In this document: positions 26,429-34,859 of the stretch, piece by piece
Position numbering within the stretch: position 1 is the first letter of the stretch
Layout: each line of letters opens with the position of its first letter
NCBI RefSeq assembly: GCF_900100265.1
Contig: NZ_LT629696.1
Coordinates: forward strand, 3,348,001-3,412,000
Reading direction: 5' to 3'
Length of the DNA stretch: 64,000 nucleotides
DNA from: Leifsonia sp. 466MF
GTDB taxonomy: Bacteria > Actinomycetota > Actinomycetes > Actinomycetales > Microbacteriaceae
Position numbers and translations under genes: made by a program
Notes under the pieces: model-generated
Databases searched by the model: none
What the model saw: only the letters and a program-made list of their open reading frames with translations
Told to the model about the DNA's origin: nothing

Positions 26429-27382
26429 ATGTCATCGTCACGTCATGGTCCGACGTCTGTGAGTCCACGCGGCCGAGCCGAGTCACTCGTCATGGGAGGG
26501 GCGCTGGGCTTCGCATCCGGAGTCGTCGGCCTGCTGCCCTGGCTCGTGACGGGCGGCCGCCTTCCGCTGCAGAACCTCTGGCAGACCGACACGCCGCCGG
26601 ACGAGATGCCGTTCGCACTGCTGCCGGTGAGCCAGTACTCCGCCACGACGCTCCTGGTCCTGCTCCTGGTGGGCGGGGTGCTCGCGGGCGGCGCGACCCG
26701 GCTGCTGCATCGGACCGGACAGGTGGAGGCGTGGAGCGTCTCCATCGGACTGCTGCTCCTCCAGTTCGCCGCCCTCCTGCAGGCGTTCGTGGTGATCGCC
26801 GACGGGTTGGGCATCGGCCGGCCCGGCGTCGATAGCCGCGCCTCGCTCTACTTCGCCGGGATGCTCGGGGGCACGATCGTCTCCGTGCTGTTGGCTCAGG
26901 GACTGTTCTGGCTGGTCTCCCGGCGCGCCGTCGGTCCCGCGGCGCTGGGGCTGGTGCTGGCGGCGGTCCCTGTCACCTCCTGGATCGTCGGCGCCGTCAC
27001 GGCGTTGGTCGGCCCGTACAGCGTCGCGCTCGCACTCGGGTCGATCTTCCACTGGCTGCCCGCCGTCATCGTCGGTGCCGTCCTCGGGTGGTGCGGCGTG
27101 GTCCCGCTGCGCCGCCTCGGCGTGTGGGTGGTGGGGCTGATCGCGCTCTGGGTGACGCCCGCCGTCTTCACGGCCGTCTCGAACGCGCTCGGCATGCGGG
27201 TGCTCGACGGCGACCTCCGAGAGATGGCGCAGATCGCCGTCAAGATCTTCCCCGCCGCCCTCGACATCGGCGTCGGCCCGGTCATTCTGGCGGCGCTGCT
27301 GGGGGCGGCCATCGTCGTCGTCCGCTGGGCCATCGCCCGCGGTGGACGCAGACGCGAGACGCTCGCCGAGCCCGAGGCGTGA
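26429..27382 (+). CDS. Hypothetical multi-pass membrane protein
   Basis: This 317-residue protein has about eight hydrophobic segments, starting with GALGFASGVVGLLPWL, and a basic C-terminal tail (RGGRRRETLAEPEA). I do not recognise a family. GGGGGAG lies 9 nt before the chosen ATG; an ATG nine codons upstream is less well supported. It ends 9 nt from the convergent FAD oxidoreductase gene. Codon use matches the surrounding chromosome. Confidence 0.7.
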   Translation: MSSSRHGPTSVSPRGRAESLVMGGALGFASGVVGLLPWLVTGGRLPLQNLWQTDTPPDEMPFALLPVSQYSATTLLVLLLVGGVLAGGATRLLHRTGQVEAWSVSIGLLLLQFAALLQAFVVIADGLGIGRPGVDSRASLYFAGMLGGTIVSVLLAQGLFWLVSRRAVGPAALGLVLAAVPVTSWIVGAVTALVGPYSVALALGSIFHWLPAVIVGAVLGWCGVVPLRRLGVWVVGLIALWVTPAVFTAVSNALGMRVLDGDLREMAQIAVKIFPAALDIGVGPVILAALLGAAIVVVRWAIARGGRRRETLAEPEA

Positions 27383-27391
27383 GAACGCCGG

Positions 27392-28816
27392 TCACGAATC
27401 GAACGAGTATCCCAGGGCGTCCGCCACCTTCAGGATCACGCCGTCGCGACCGCCGTTCCGGTCGGAACGGACGATCTCCCGCTTGATCACCGCGACGGCC
27501 GCCGAAGCGACCGGCTCCGGAGGGATGGGGAGCGGTTTGGTCCGCACCAGCCGCGTCCGGGTGATCTCGGTGTCCGCGCCGTCGAGCAGCTCGAGCATCA
27601 CCTTCGCCGCAAAGCGGGTGGCCGCGACGCCGAGGCCGGTGAAGCCGCTGCTGTAGGCGACTTTGTCTCCCATCGCCGTGCCGTGGAATGCCACCAGCCG
27701 ACTGGACATGTCGATCATGCCGCCCCACGCGTGCGTGAACGTGATGTCACCGAGCTGCGGGAACGTCCGCAGGAAGTGGTCGGCGAGGCGCCGGAACGTC
27801 TCGTCCCGCACGTCGTACGACGGCTTGATCCGGCCGCCGGGATGGTACACGGCGTCGTAGCCGCCCCAGAGGATCCGGTTGTCGGCCGACTTCCGGTAGT
27901 AGTGGAACTGGCGGGAGGAGTCGGTCATCCCGAAGCGCTCCGTCCAGCCGATCGCCTCCAGCTGCTGCTCGCTCAGCGGCTCCGTCATCAGCGCATAGTC
28001 GTAGACGGGGATGGTGCGGAACCGGTTCCGGCGCAGAAGCGACGGGAAGCCGTTGGTGGCCAGCACGACGCGTCGCGCCGACACGACACCGCCGGTGGCC
28101 GTCGCACGCACGCGATCGCGCTCGTCCGACAGCCCGCGCACCGGAGTGCGCTCGTAGATCTTCACGCCAAGACTCAGGCACGCCTGCTTGAGTCCCCACG
28201 CCAGCAGCGCGGGATGGACCAGGGCCTCGCCGTCGCGTTCGAAGAGTCCCCCGCGGAAGAGCGGCGACGTCACGTAGCGCCGGAGCGCACCCTCGTCCAG
28301 GAACTCGCTGTGCTCTCCGGCCGCCTCCCGGAGCGCGGAGACCTGATGCGGTTCGGTGGCGACGGTCAGGACGCCGGTCGCTTCGTACTCCGCCTCGATG
28401 CCGTGCCGCTTCAGGTCGGCGGCGAATTCGACCCAGTTCTCCATCCCGAGCCGGTCCAGGGTCTCGAGTTCGGCCGGGAAGTACCGCTCGCCGTTCTCGG
28501 AGCCATGCGTCAGGCTCGCCTCGACGAAACCGCCGTTGCGTCCGCTCGCGGCCCAGCCCACCTCCTTGCCCTCCACGAGGACCACCTCGAGGTCCGGCTC
28601 GCGCTCCTTCGCCAGGAGAGCGGTCCACAGGCCGCAGTAGCCACCGCCCACGACCAGAAGGTCGGCGCTGACGTCGCCCGACAGCGCCGGTCGCGCGGCG
28701 GGCCGGCGCGGGTCGTCGAGCCAGAACGAGACGTTCTTCGCACCGCGGAGCGCACGGTCGATGACGGCGGGGTCGCTGCGGAGGTCGAGGTCGTAGGCGG
28801 GAATCGGTGCGGACAC
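27392..28816 (-). CDS. FAD-dependent amine/amino-acid oxidase (DAO family)
   Basis: This 474-residue oxidoreductase has VVGGGYCGLWTALLAKE near residue 55 as its FAD motif. The GWAASGRNGGFVEASL block follows and is typical of PuuB-like gamma-glutamylputrescine oxidases and other DAO-fold flavoproteins. ATNGFPSLL and YSSGFTGLGVA lie further along. It probably deaminates an amine or N-substituted amino acid with production of peroxide. GTG is chosen because AGGAGA precedes it by 4 nt. The 179-nt gap upstream contains no visible gene. Confidence 0.83.
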   Translation of the reverse strand: MSAPIPAYDLDLRSDPAVIDRALRGAKNVSFWLDDPRRPAARPALSGDVSADLLVVGGGYCGLWTALLAKEREPDLEVVLVEGKEVGWAASGRNGGFVEASLTHGSENGERYFPAELETLDRLGMENWVEFAADLKRHGIEAEYEATGVLTVATEPHQVSALREAAGEHSEFLDEGALRRYVTSPLFRGGLFERDGEALVHPALLAWGLKQACLSLGVKIYERTPVRGLSDERDRVRATATGGVVSARRVVLATNGFPSLLRRNRFRTIPVYDYALMTEPLSEQQLEAIGWTERFGMTDSSRQFHYYRKSADNRILWGGYDAVYHPGGRIKPSYDVRDETFRRLADHFLRTFPQLGDITFTHAWGGMIDMSSRLVAFHGTAMGDKVAYSSGFTGLGVAATRFAAKVMLELLDGADTEITRTRLVRTKPLPIPPEPVASAAVAVIKREIVRSDRNGGRDGVILKVADALGYSFDS

Positions 28817-28995
28817 GGGGTCTCCTGTGGAAGCGGTGGCGCTGGACGCTCTGCCCACCTTCCACACTAGGAGAACGCATCCCGTGGAGGCTCGGACAGT
28901 GCGTCGGCATTCTGCGTCGGCCGCAACAGGTTGTCGCGGCGCACGCCTGAAGGCAGCGTTGATCGATGCGTTGCTGAGCGACGTGGCCTGACCGC

Positions 28996-29973
28996 TCAGC
29001 GCGTGACGCGCACCCCGGAGGCGATCAATGGGCCGACAGCCCGCGGTGCAACACCGAGATGTTGGCGGAATGCTCGATTGAGGTGCGAGAGGTCGCTGAA
29101 TCCCCACTTCGCTGCCAGAGAGGTCAATGTCGTGCGACCTTCCATGGACACGATGTCATCGGCGCACTTCTCCACCCGCAGATGCATCACGGTTTGGCTG
29201 AATGTGAGGGGCGCACTCTCGTAAATCTGATGGAGCTTCCGCACGGAGATTGCGAAGTGATGGGCGATCGCGCCAGGCGAGGTGTCGCCGTATTGAAGAT
29301 GCCGTACGACGAAGTGCTCGATGCTGCTGCGTAGCGCCTCGTCGCGAGCGGGCTCTCCCGTGAAATCGTCGGACGGCTTCGCCTCAGCCAACACGCCGAC
29401 GAGCGCCGCGATCGCTGTGCCCGCTGTGGTCGCCTGCGTATCGGTCAGTTCCGCGGCCCGCGCCCATGCTGAGCGCATCGTGTCGGCGAGCACCGCTCCG
29501 ATCCCGCGCCCGGCCGAGAAGGGCCGCGCAATCATGTCGTCGGTGATGCCGCCGGGGATCCGCGCGGATGGCACGCGGAACGAGATCGTGCGCCAGGGGT
29601 CGATGTAGTCGAGACGGAACGGGCGCGTTGCATCGACGATCGAGAACGTTCCGGGGCCCGACATCGTCTCCTGCGACCCTTGGCTGACCAGACAGCGACC
29701 GCGCAGCATCAAGTTGATGAACACCACCCCATCGGAGACGCGCGCGACCTCCTCGTCTCCGTGGCGCATAGTCTGCACGCACGTGCCGATCTCCGCCCCG
29801 TTGACGGCGCCGAACGCGTGAGAATCGACCCAGCCCTCGAGGCCCGCCTCCCGCCAGGAGTCCCGCGAATCTCGGGCCGTCGGCCGAAGTGGGGTGAAGG
29901 CCTCGCATACAACTTCGCGCCAATACGCGTATTGCTCGGATGCGGGTCGGTCGGTCGTGTTCCACCGTTGCAC
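28996..29973 (-). CDS. AraC family transcriptional regulator
   Basis: The 325-residue regulator has an N-terminal cupin-like AraC-binding domain (about 20-180) and a C-terminal double helix-turn-helix (IAHHFAISVRKLHQIYES, then LTSLAAKWGFSDLSHLNRAF). It resembles the AraC_binding_2 plus HTH_18 group. GGAG lies 7 nt before the GTG. It is divergent from an acyl-CoA-dehydrogenase-fold enzyme with a 240-nt gap, and it probably activates that gene. The pair is slightly less GC-rich than its neighbours, so it may have been acquired together. Confidence 0.86.
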   Translation of the reverse strand: MQRWNTTDRPASEQYAYWREVVCEAFTPLRPTARDSRDSWREAGLEGWVDSHAFGAVNGAEIGTCVQTMRHGDEEVARVSDGVVFINLMLRGRCLVSQGSQETMSGPGTFSIVDATRPFRLDYIDPWRTISFRVPSARIPGGITDDMIARPFSAGRGIGAVLADTMRSAWARAAELTDTQATTAGTAIAALVGVLAEAKPSDDFTGEPARDEALRSSIEHFVVRHLQYGDTSPGAIAHHFAISVRKLHQIYESAPLTFSQTVMHLRVEKCADDIVSMEGRTTLTSLAAKWGFSDLSHLNRAFRQHLGVAPRAVGPLIASGVRVTR

Positions 29974-30213
29974 AACTCCACTCCCTTCCGCCGTCTGCGG
30001 ACCCCTTGCGATGCGAGGGCTACAGAACCAGCAGACCAATCCAATGTTTCCGTTTGCTTCGTCGCGAGTTTCCGCGCTGTAACCGATCGCTCACATTCCC
30101 GTCGTCTGCACTGTCATCCCACCCGCACTGCACGCTCATACAATTCGCCGCATGTTCGAGCCTGGGACGCTACCCGAACCGATCCCCGACCCAGCAGAAT
30201 TGGAGCCACCCCG

Positions 30214-31467
30214 ATGCCCATCGATTTCACACTCTCCGACGAACAACTCGGTCTTCGTCTCCAGGCGCGCGAGTTCGCCGAGACCGTTCTGAAAGGCGTC
30301 GAGAGCGCTATTGCTCCGGCAACCGATCCCCTGGTCCGATTCCGCTCGCTCAAACCCTTCTACCAGCAGATGGTCGACGCAGGATTCGTCAGCGGTCTTG
30401 TCCCCGCCGAGAACGGCGGGAACCGCTTCAGCAACCTGGAGTTCGCACTCGCTTGTGAAGAACTGGCCAGGGTGGACGTCAACGTTCCATCGGCCATCCT
30501 CGGCACCGGTCTCGGACTGTTTCCGATTATCGCGGCAGGTACGCCCGAGCAGAGGGAGCGCTTCTTCGCCCCCTTCCTGGACGGCAGCCCGGCACTCGCC
30601 GCCATTGCCTTCACCGAGTCAGCGGGCGGCGCGAACTTCGATCACCCGGATCCCCGGTACGGAGTTCAGACCTTCGCCGTCCAGGATGGCGACGAATGGG
30701 TCATCAACGGCAGCAAGGCTTACACCACGAATGCCTCCGGGTGGGACGACGGGGGCGCGGACCTGATCAGCGTGGTGTGCCGGATCGACGAAACGAAGCC
30801 TCCGGAGGAGTCGCTGGCGATCATCGTGGTGGAGAAGGGGACGCCGGGAGTGGAGATCACCGGGATCATCGACACCGTCGGCCACCGCGCAACCAACTCA
30901 CCGGTTGTGGAGTTCCGGGACGTGCGCGTGCCGCTCTCCAACCTGGTCGGCGCGCCCGGCGACGGTCTCAGCCTGACGAAAGGCTCCTTCTCCTGGACGT
31001 GCTCGAGCATCGGCGCGGCAGCCGTCGGCAAGATGCGTGCCGCCTTCGAGCTCGCGTACGACTTCGTCAAGACCGAAAAACGATCCGGAAGCGTGCCGGT
31101 AATCGAGCACCAGAACGCGGGCTACATGCTCGCCGACATCAAAACCCGGATCGAGGTGGGACGCTACTTCGCCTGGAAAGCTGCCGACCACTTCGATAAG
31201 ACCGGAGGGCTCGATCGGGAGTTGTCGAACATGGTGAAGATCTACAACTCGGAGCTTTCGGTGCAGACCGTCTACGACGCGATGCGCTTGGTCGGCGTCG
31301 ACTCGTACGGAGATCGCTCGGAGCTCGGTGGAATCATGCAGGATGTCCTCTGCTTCCCGGTCTACGACGGCGGCAATATGGGCGTCCGCCGGCGTCACCT
31401 GCACGAATTGCTTCGCAACCCCCGCTACGACCACCTGGCGGCGGGCGAGAACCGTCTCTCAGCCTAG
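30214..31467 (+). CDS. Acyl-CoA dehydrogenase-fold flavoenzyme with Asp at the usual catalytic Glu
   Basis: This 417-residue enzyme has the three-part acyl-CoA dehydrogenase layout: an N-terminal helical domain, FTESAGGANFDHPD and INGSKAYTTNA in the middle beta domain, and a C-terminal helical domain. Where short- and medium-chain dehydrogenases have Tyr-Glu-Gly with the catalytic Glu, this protein reads VYDGGNMG. Nitroalkane oxidase in the same superfamily uses Asp at that position. The enzyme could therefore be an oxidase or monooxygenase and not a true dehydrogenase. It is divergent from an AraC regulator. Substrate unknown. Confidence 0.82.
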   Translation: MPIDFTLSDEQLGLRLQAREFAETVLKGVESAIAPATDPLVRFRSLKPFYQQMVDAGFVSGLVPAENGGNRFSNLEFALACEELARVDVNVPSAILGTGLGLFPIIAAGTPEQRERFFAPFLDGSPALAAIAFTESAGGANFDHPDPRYGVQTFAVQDGDEWVINGSKAYTTNASGWDDGGADLISVVCRIDETKPPEESLAIIVVEKGTPGVEITGIIDTVGHRATNSPVVEFRDVRVPLSNLVGAPGDGLSLTKGSFSWTCSSIGAAAVGKMRAAFELAYDFVKTEKRSGSVPVIEHQNAGYMLADIKTRIEVGRYFAWKAADHFDKTGGLDRELSNMVKIYNSELSVQTVYDAMRLVGVDSYGDRSELGGIMQDVLCFPVYDGGNMGVRRRHLHELLRNPRYDHLAAGENRLSA

Positions 31468-31576
31468 GTCGACCGCTGGCGGTGAGCACGGGGCTTGTGT
31501 TTGCCTCATGTAAACAACATGTGACTTTTCCGTCCGCGAAGAAGCTCGCCGGATCGGATCTTCCTATGCTGCCTCC

Positions 31577-33028
31577 ATGACCACTTCCCCCACGGTAGGG
31601 ATAGCGCCCGCCGACGCGCAGCATGTCAGCGTCACCAGCGTCGAATCGGGCGGCATCGAAGCCATTCCGCCGGAGCGCCGGCACGGTTCTCCATGGCAGC
31701 TTTTCGCCACCTGGACCGCCCCGAATCTCGAGTTCGCGACGATCTTCGTCGGCGTGATAGCGGTGGCGTTCTTCGGGCTGGGCTTCTGGCAGTCGATGAC
31801 CGCGCTCGTCTTCGGCACGGCGCTCGGCGCCCTCACCCAGGGCATCCTGTCGACCTGGGGTCCCCGTGAGGGGCTCGCCCAGATGGTGATCGGCCGCACG
31901 GCATTCGGCAGCCGCGGCAACATCCTGCCGTCGGCCCTGAACACGGTGATGGCCGGGCTCGGTTGGTTCGCGGTCAACTCCGTCAGCGGCGCTTTCGCAC
32001 TCACCACACTGACCGGGATGCCCGCCGTGCTGTCGCTGCTGATCGTCGTCGTCGTCGAGGTGGTCGTCGCCTTCATCGGCCACGACCTGGTGCAGCTCTT
32101 CGAGCGGTACGCGACCTACATCCTGGGAGCGATCTTCCTGGTCGCGACGATCACCGTGTTCGCGCATGCGAACCTCGGCGCTCCGGTCAAGGGCGGCGGC
32201 TTCAGCTTCGCGGGCTGGACTCTGACCGCCGCTGCCGCGTTCGGCTATGCCGCGGGGTGGAACCCCTACGCGTCCGACTACAGCCGGTACCTTCCCGCGA
32301 ACTCCAGCCGCCGGGCGATCGGCTGGGCGGCCGGTCTCGGCAACTTCATCAGCTGCGTCGTGCTCATGGCCGCGGGCGCGGCGGCGGCGACGATCGCGGG
32401 ATTCAACCCCGACGATCCGACGGCCTCATTCACCGCCCACATGCCGGTCGTCATCCGCGACCTCACCCTGCTCGCCATCGCCGTGGGGGCGATCGCGGCG
32501 AACGCGCTCAACATCTACTCCGGGGCGATGTCGTTCCTCGCCGCCGGCATCAAGATACCGTTCGCCTGGCGCCGTGCGATCGTCGCGCTCGGCTTCGGCG
32601 TCATCGGGTTCTTCATCGCGTGGAGCGCTCTGCCGGACGCGGGAGCGAAGTACGAGAACTTCCTCCTCGTCATCGCCTACTGGATCGCGCCGTGGCTCGG
32701 CGTCGTCCTCACCGACCGACTCCTGCGCCGTGGCACCGAGATAGCGAGCCTGGTCACGAGCCACGCGAATTACCGCAACCCGGCGGGTTGGATCTCGCTC
32801 CTGGTCGCGGGCGCGGTGTCGATCTGGCTGTTCTCGGCTCAGACGTTCTACACGGGCCCGATCGCAGCGGCAGCGCCGATCGGCGACCTGACGCCGCTCG
32901 TCGGGTTCGTGCTCGCGGCCGCGCTCTACTGGATCCTGTTCCGCGCCTTCAAGGTCCGGCTCGGCGCCTCTCTCGCGACGGAACCGTCGGTGATCGTCGG
33001 GGTGGACGCCGCGGACACGGTCGCGTGA
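31577..33028 (+). CDS. NCS1 family cytosine/purine permease
   Basis: The 483-residue protein has about twelve membrane segments and the NCS1 N-terminal block FATWTAPNLEFATIFVGV. The central YAAGWNPYASDYSRYLP block is typical of nucleobase:cation symporters. It overlaps the next gene, a cytosine-deaminase-like enzyme, in GTGA, so cytosine is the likely cargo. The 109-nt upstream gap contains CATGT-N5-ACATG near 31507 that may be a weak regulatory repeat. Codon use is normal for the chromosome up to its end. Confidence 0.88.
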   Translation: MTTSPTVGIAPADAQHVSVTSVESGGIEAIPPERRHGSPWQLFATWTAPNLEFATIFVGVIAVAFFGLGFWQSMTALVFGTALGALTQGILSTWGPREGLAQMVIGRTAFGSRGNILPSALNTVMAGLGWFAVNSVSGAFALTTLTGMPAVLSLLIVVVVEVVVAFIGHDLVQLFERYATYILGAIFLVATITVFAHANLGAPVKGGGFSFAGWTLTAAAAFGYAAGWNPYASDYSRYLPANSSRRAIGWAAGLGNFISCVVLMAAGAAAATIAGFNPDDPTASFTAHMPVVIRDLTLLAIAVGAIAANALNIYSGAMSFLAAGIKIPFAWRRAIVALGFGVIGFFIAWSALPDAGAKYENFLLVIAYWIAPWLGVVLTDRLLRRGTEIASLVTSHANYRNPAGWISLLVAGAVSIWLFSAQTFYTGPIAAAAPIGDLTPLVGFVLAAALYWILFRAFKVRLGASLATEPSVIVGVDAADTVA

Positions 33029-33501
33029 GCGCCGCCGACGCGGATGGCCGCGTCTACACGACGGACGCCGAGAAACTCTCCGTCGCGACGGCGGAGGCGC
33101 GGCGCGGCGCGGGGGCCGGTGGCATCCCGATCGGCGCCGCGCTGTTCGACAGCGAGGGCAGACTGCTCGGCAGCGGTCACAACCGCCGGGTGCAGGACGG
33201 CGACGCCTCCATGCACGCCGAGACGAACGCCTTCCGCAACGCCGGACGCCAGCGCAGCTACCGCGACACGGTCATGGTCACCACCCTGTCGCCGTGCTGG
33301 TACTGCTCCGGCCTGGTCAGACAGTTCGGCATCGGCCGGGTGATCGTGGGCGACGACCGCAACTTCCTCGGCGGCCAGGACTGGCTGGCAGAGTACGGCG
33401 TGGAGGTCACGGTCGTCAACAATCCAGAGCTGGTCGCGATGATGGGTGCATTCATCGAGTCCAACCCCGAGCTGTGGAATGAGGACATCGGGGAGGAGTG
33501 A
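33025..33501 (+). CDS. Cytosine deaminase of the CMP/dCMP deaminase fold
   Basis: The 158-residue zinc enzyme carries HAETNAFRNAG and TLSPCWYCSGL, which provide the zinc ligands (His, two Cys) and the catalytic Glu. The downstream QFGIGRVIVGDDRNFLGG block matches yeast-type cytosine deaminases. It converts cytosine to uracil and ammonia in the cytoplasm. The GTG overlaps the stop of the permease, so uptake and deamination are coupled. It ends 17 nt before the left boundary repeat of the genomic island. Confidence 0.88.
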   Translation: MSAADADGRVYTTDAEKLSVATAEARRGAGAGGIPIGAALFDSEGRLLGSGHNRRVQDGDASMHAETNAFRNAGRQRSYRDTVMVTTLSPCWYCSGLVRQFGIGRVIVGDDRNFLGGQDWLAEYGVEVTVVNNPELVAMMGAFIESNPELWNEDIGEE

Positions 33502-33517
33502 GGAGCGCGGGTCGAGC

Positions 33518-33548
33518 CCTGTAGCGAGGGCGGGATTCGAACCCGCGA
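33518..33548. repeat. Left att-like boundary repeat (tRNA-Met 3' half remnant)
   Basis: These 31 nt match the 3' part of tRNA-Met at 39375-39405 with one mismatch, and similarity continues for 8 more bases after a one-base gap. No complete tRNA can fold here because the anticodon arm and 5' half are absent. This is the expected trace of integration into a tRNA 3' end. Confidence 0.85.
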
Positions 33549-33656
33549 ACCACGATCAAGGGCGGTGCGGGTTATCGCAAGCCGACGCCATACGCCCGGG
33601 CGAACTGCTCCAGGCCCGCGTCGTATAGCCCGGACGATCGAATGTTGTATGGCCAG

Positions 33657-33851
33657 CTAGCGGTTCTTTCGCGACCAAAAGGGTCGACGCGCTCGTTCGG
33701 CTCGCGCTACCCGCACGGCAGCGGCAAATATTTCGTTGACGGTCGCCTCGCTGGTGAGATCTGGCGTTTCGATCTTCTTATACTCGGGCACACGAACCCG
33801 CCCAATCGAGCCACCCGCTGCATCCGCAACCGATACTGTGCTCATGCTCAA
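33657..33851 (-). CDS. 64-residue island protein of unknown function
   Basis: The small protein reads MSMSTVSVADAAGGSIG at its start and ends in a basic RARRPFWSRKNR tail; the middle (EATVNEIFAAAVRVARAERA) should form one amphipathic helix. AGGAGG lies 7 nt before the TTG start, while the ATG two codons later is 13 nt away, so TTG is preferred. It follows the GAF-like gene by 29 nt on the same strand and is probably cotranscribed. No family is recognised, and it may be a small partner of the membrane protein. Confidence 0.6.
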   Translation of the reverse strand: MSMSTVSVADAAGGSIGRVRVPEYKKIETPDLTSEATVNEIFAAAVRVARAERARRPFWSRKNR

Positions 33852-33880
33852 ATCCTACCCTCCTTTACCTGTACCACGCC

Positions 33881-34684
33881 CTAAGATCTGCCGCTGAGCG
33901 GATACGTAAGAGCGAAGGCAATGGCAAGTATCTCGGCGACCACCGACACGATCTGCTTCTCGATGTCACCGAACTGACGTGCACTCGGCGAGTCTACGTT
34001 GAGCATCCCGAATGAGTAACCGTCGTTACTGACGATAGGAATCGACACAAAGGAGAGCCACTCCGCAGTTTCGCGGTCCCAGCCAGGCGGCCCCTCAACC
34101 GTCCGATCGTCGATGATGAGGATCTCACCGTTCTTGACTCGTTGAAGTGCCAGGTCCGCCGCGGTTCTGCCAGCAAGAAACTCTCCAGGACGCTCACCGC
34201 GCCCCCCGTAGCCAACGACACGGAGCGCATCGCCGTTCGCGGACATTCCATAGACTCCGGTTCGTGCCGAATCGACGTGTCGAAGGAGAAGTGTTGAAAG
34301 CGCCCATGCCGCAGCGTCAGCAACAACCTTAAGGTGAGCCTCACGCTCGCCTACCGGCATATCGGGCATCTCCGAAACCTTCGCGAGCACTGGTTTCAAA
34401 GCATCTTTCATTGCTACCTGGAAGTTCGCCGCGTCGTGAGTATTTCGAGCCTCAGTCAGATCTACGCGCCACCCCCACAGGACTTGGGCGGCGATGCCAG
34501 CGATGATCAAGACCCCGCCAAGTAGGGCGAAGAACCATGCCCAAGCGAACCCGGGCCAGATGTCGCCACCAGCATCCTTACGAGCCTCGAAAACGAAACC
34601 GCCAGCGACAACCACCCCGAGAACAAAAACGCGAAGCACGGTCAAGCCAAATCGCTTCCAGCTCCCCGGTACCCGTCTTGACAT
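33881..34684 (-). CDS. Two-helix membrane protein with GAF-like sensor domain
   Basis: This 267-residue protein begins with two hydrophobic segments at about residues 11-30 and 45-70, then a GAF-like domain from about 105 to 255. GAF marks include VVGYGGRGERPGEFLAG, NGEILIIDD, SFVSIPIVSNDGYSFGMLNVDS and FGDIEKQIVSVVAEILA. The chosen ATG is 7 nt after TAACAT, as in a leaderless transcript; an ATG at 34720 would add MLRCANCNNILR. It lies between the NACHT gene and the 64-residue gene. It could be a membrane sensor or effector of the island module, but that role is inferred. Confidence 0.7.
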   Translation of the reverse strand: MSRRVPGSWKRFGLTVLRVFVLGVVVAGGFVFEARKDAGGDIWPGFAWAWFFALLGGVLIIAGIAAQVLWGWRVDLTEARNTHDAANFQVAMKDALKPVLAKVSEMPDMPVGEREAHLKVVADAAAWALSTLLLRHVDSARTGVYGMSANGDALRVVGYGGRGERPGEFLAGRTAADLALQRVKNGEILIIDDRTVEGPPGWDRETAEWLSFVSIPIVSNDGYSFGMLNVDSPSARQFGDIEKQIVSVVAEILAIAFALTYPLSGRS

Positions 34685-34859
34685 GCGCAAAATGTTATTG
34701 CAGTTCGCGCAGCGCAACATGCGACACCCAGTTCGAGCGAGTGCCCTGCAGGCTTAGCCGCTTGGCTGTTGAAACTTCCAGGAGCGTCGAGGGCCACGCA
34801 CCCTCCAAGCGATGCGATGGCGGACAAAAAGCGTCAGGACGCCCCTTCGGAATCTGTCG

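Noticed and set aside
31507-31521. Operator upstream of the cytosine permease (CATGT-N5-ACATG)
   Set aside because: Only 5-bp arms with no second copy and no local regulator gene, so the support is too weak for a separate feature.
33518-33556. Possible second tRNA-Met
   Set aside because: Only the T-arm, acceptor 3' strand and part of the anticodon stem remain. No cloverleaf can form, so it is an integration remnant.
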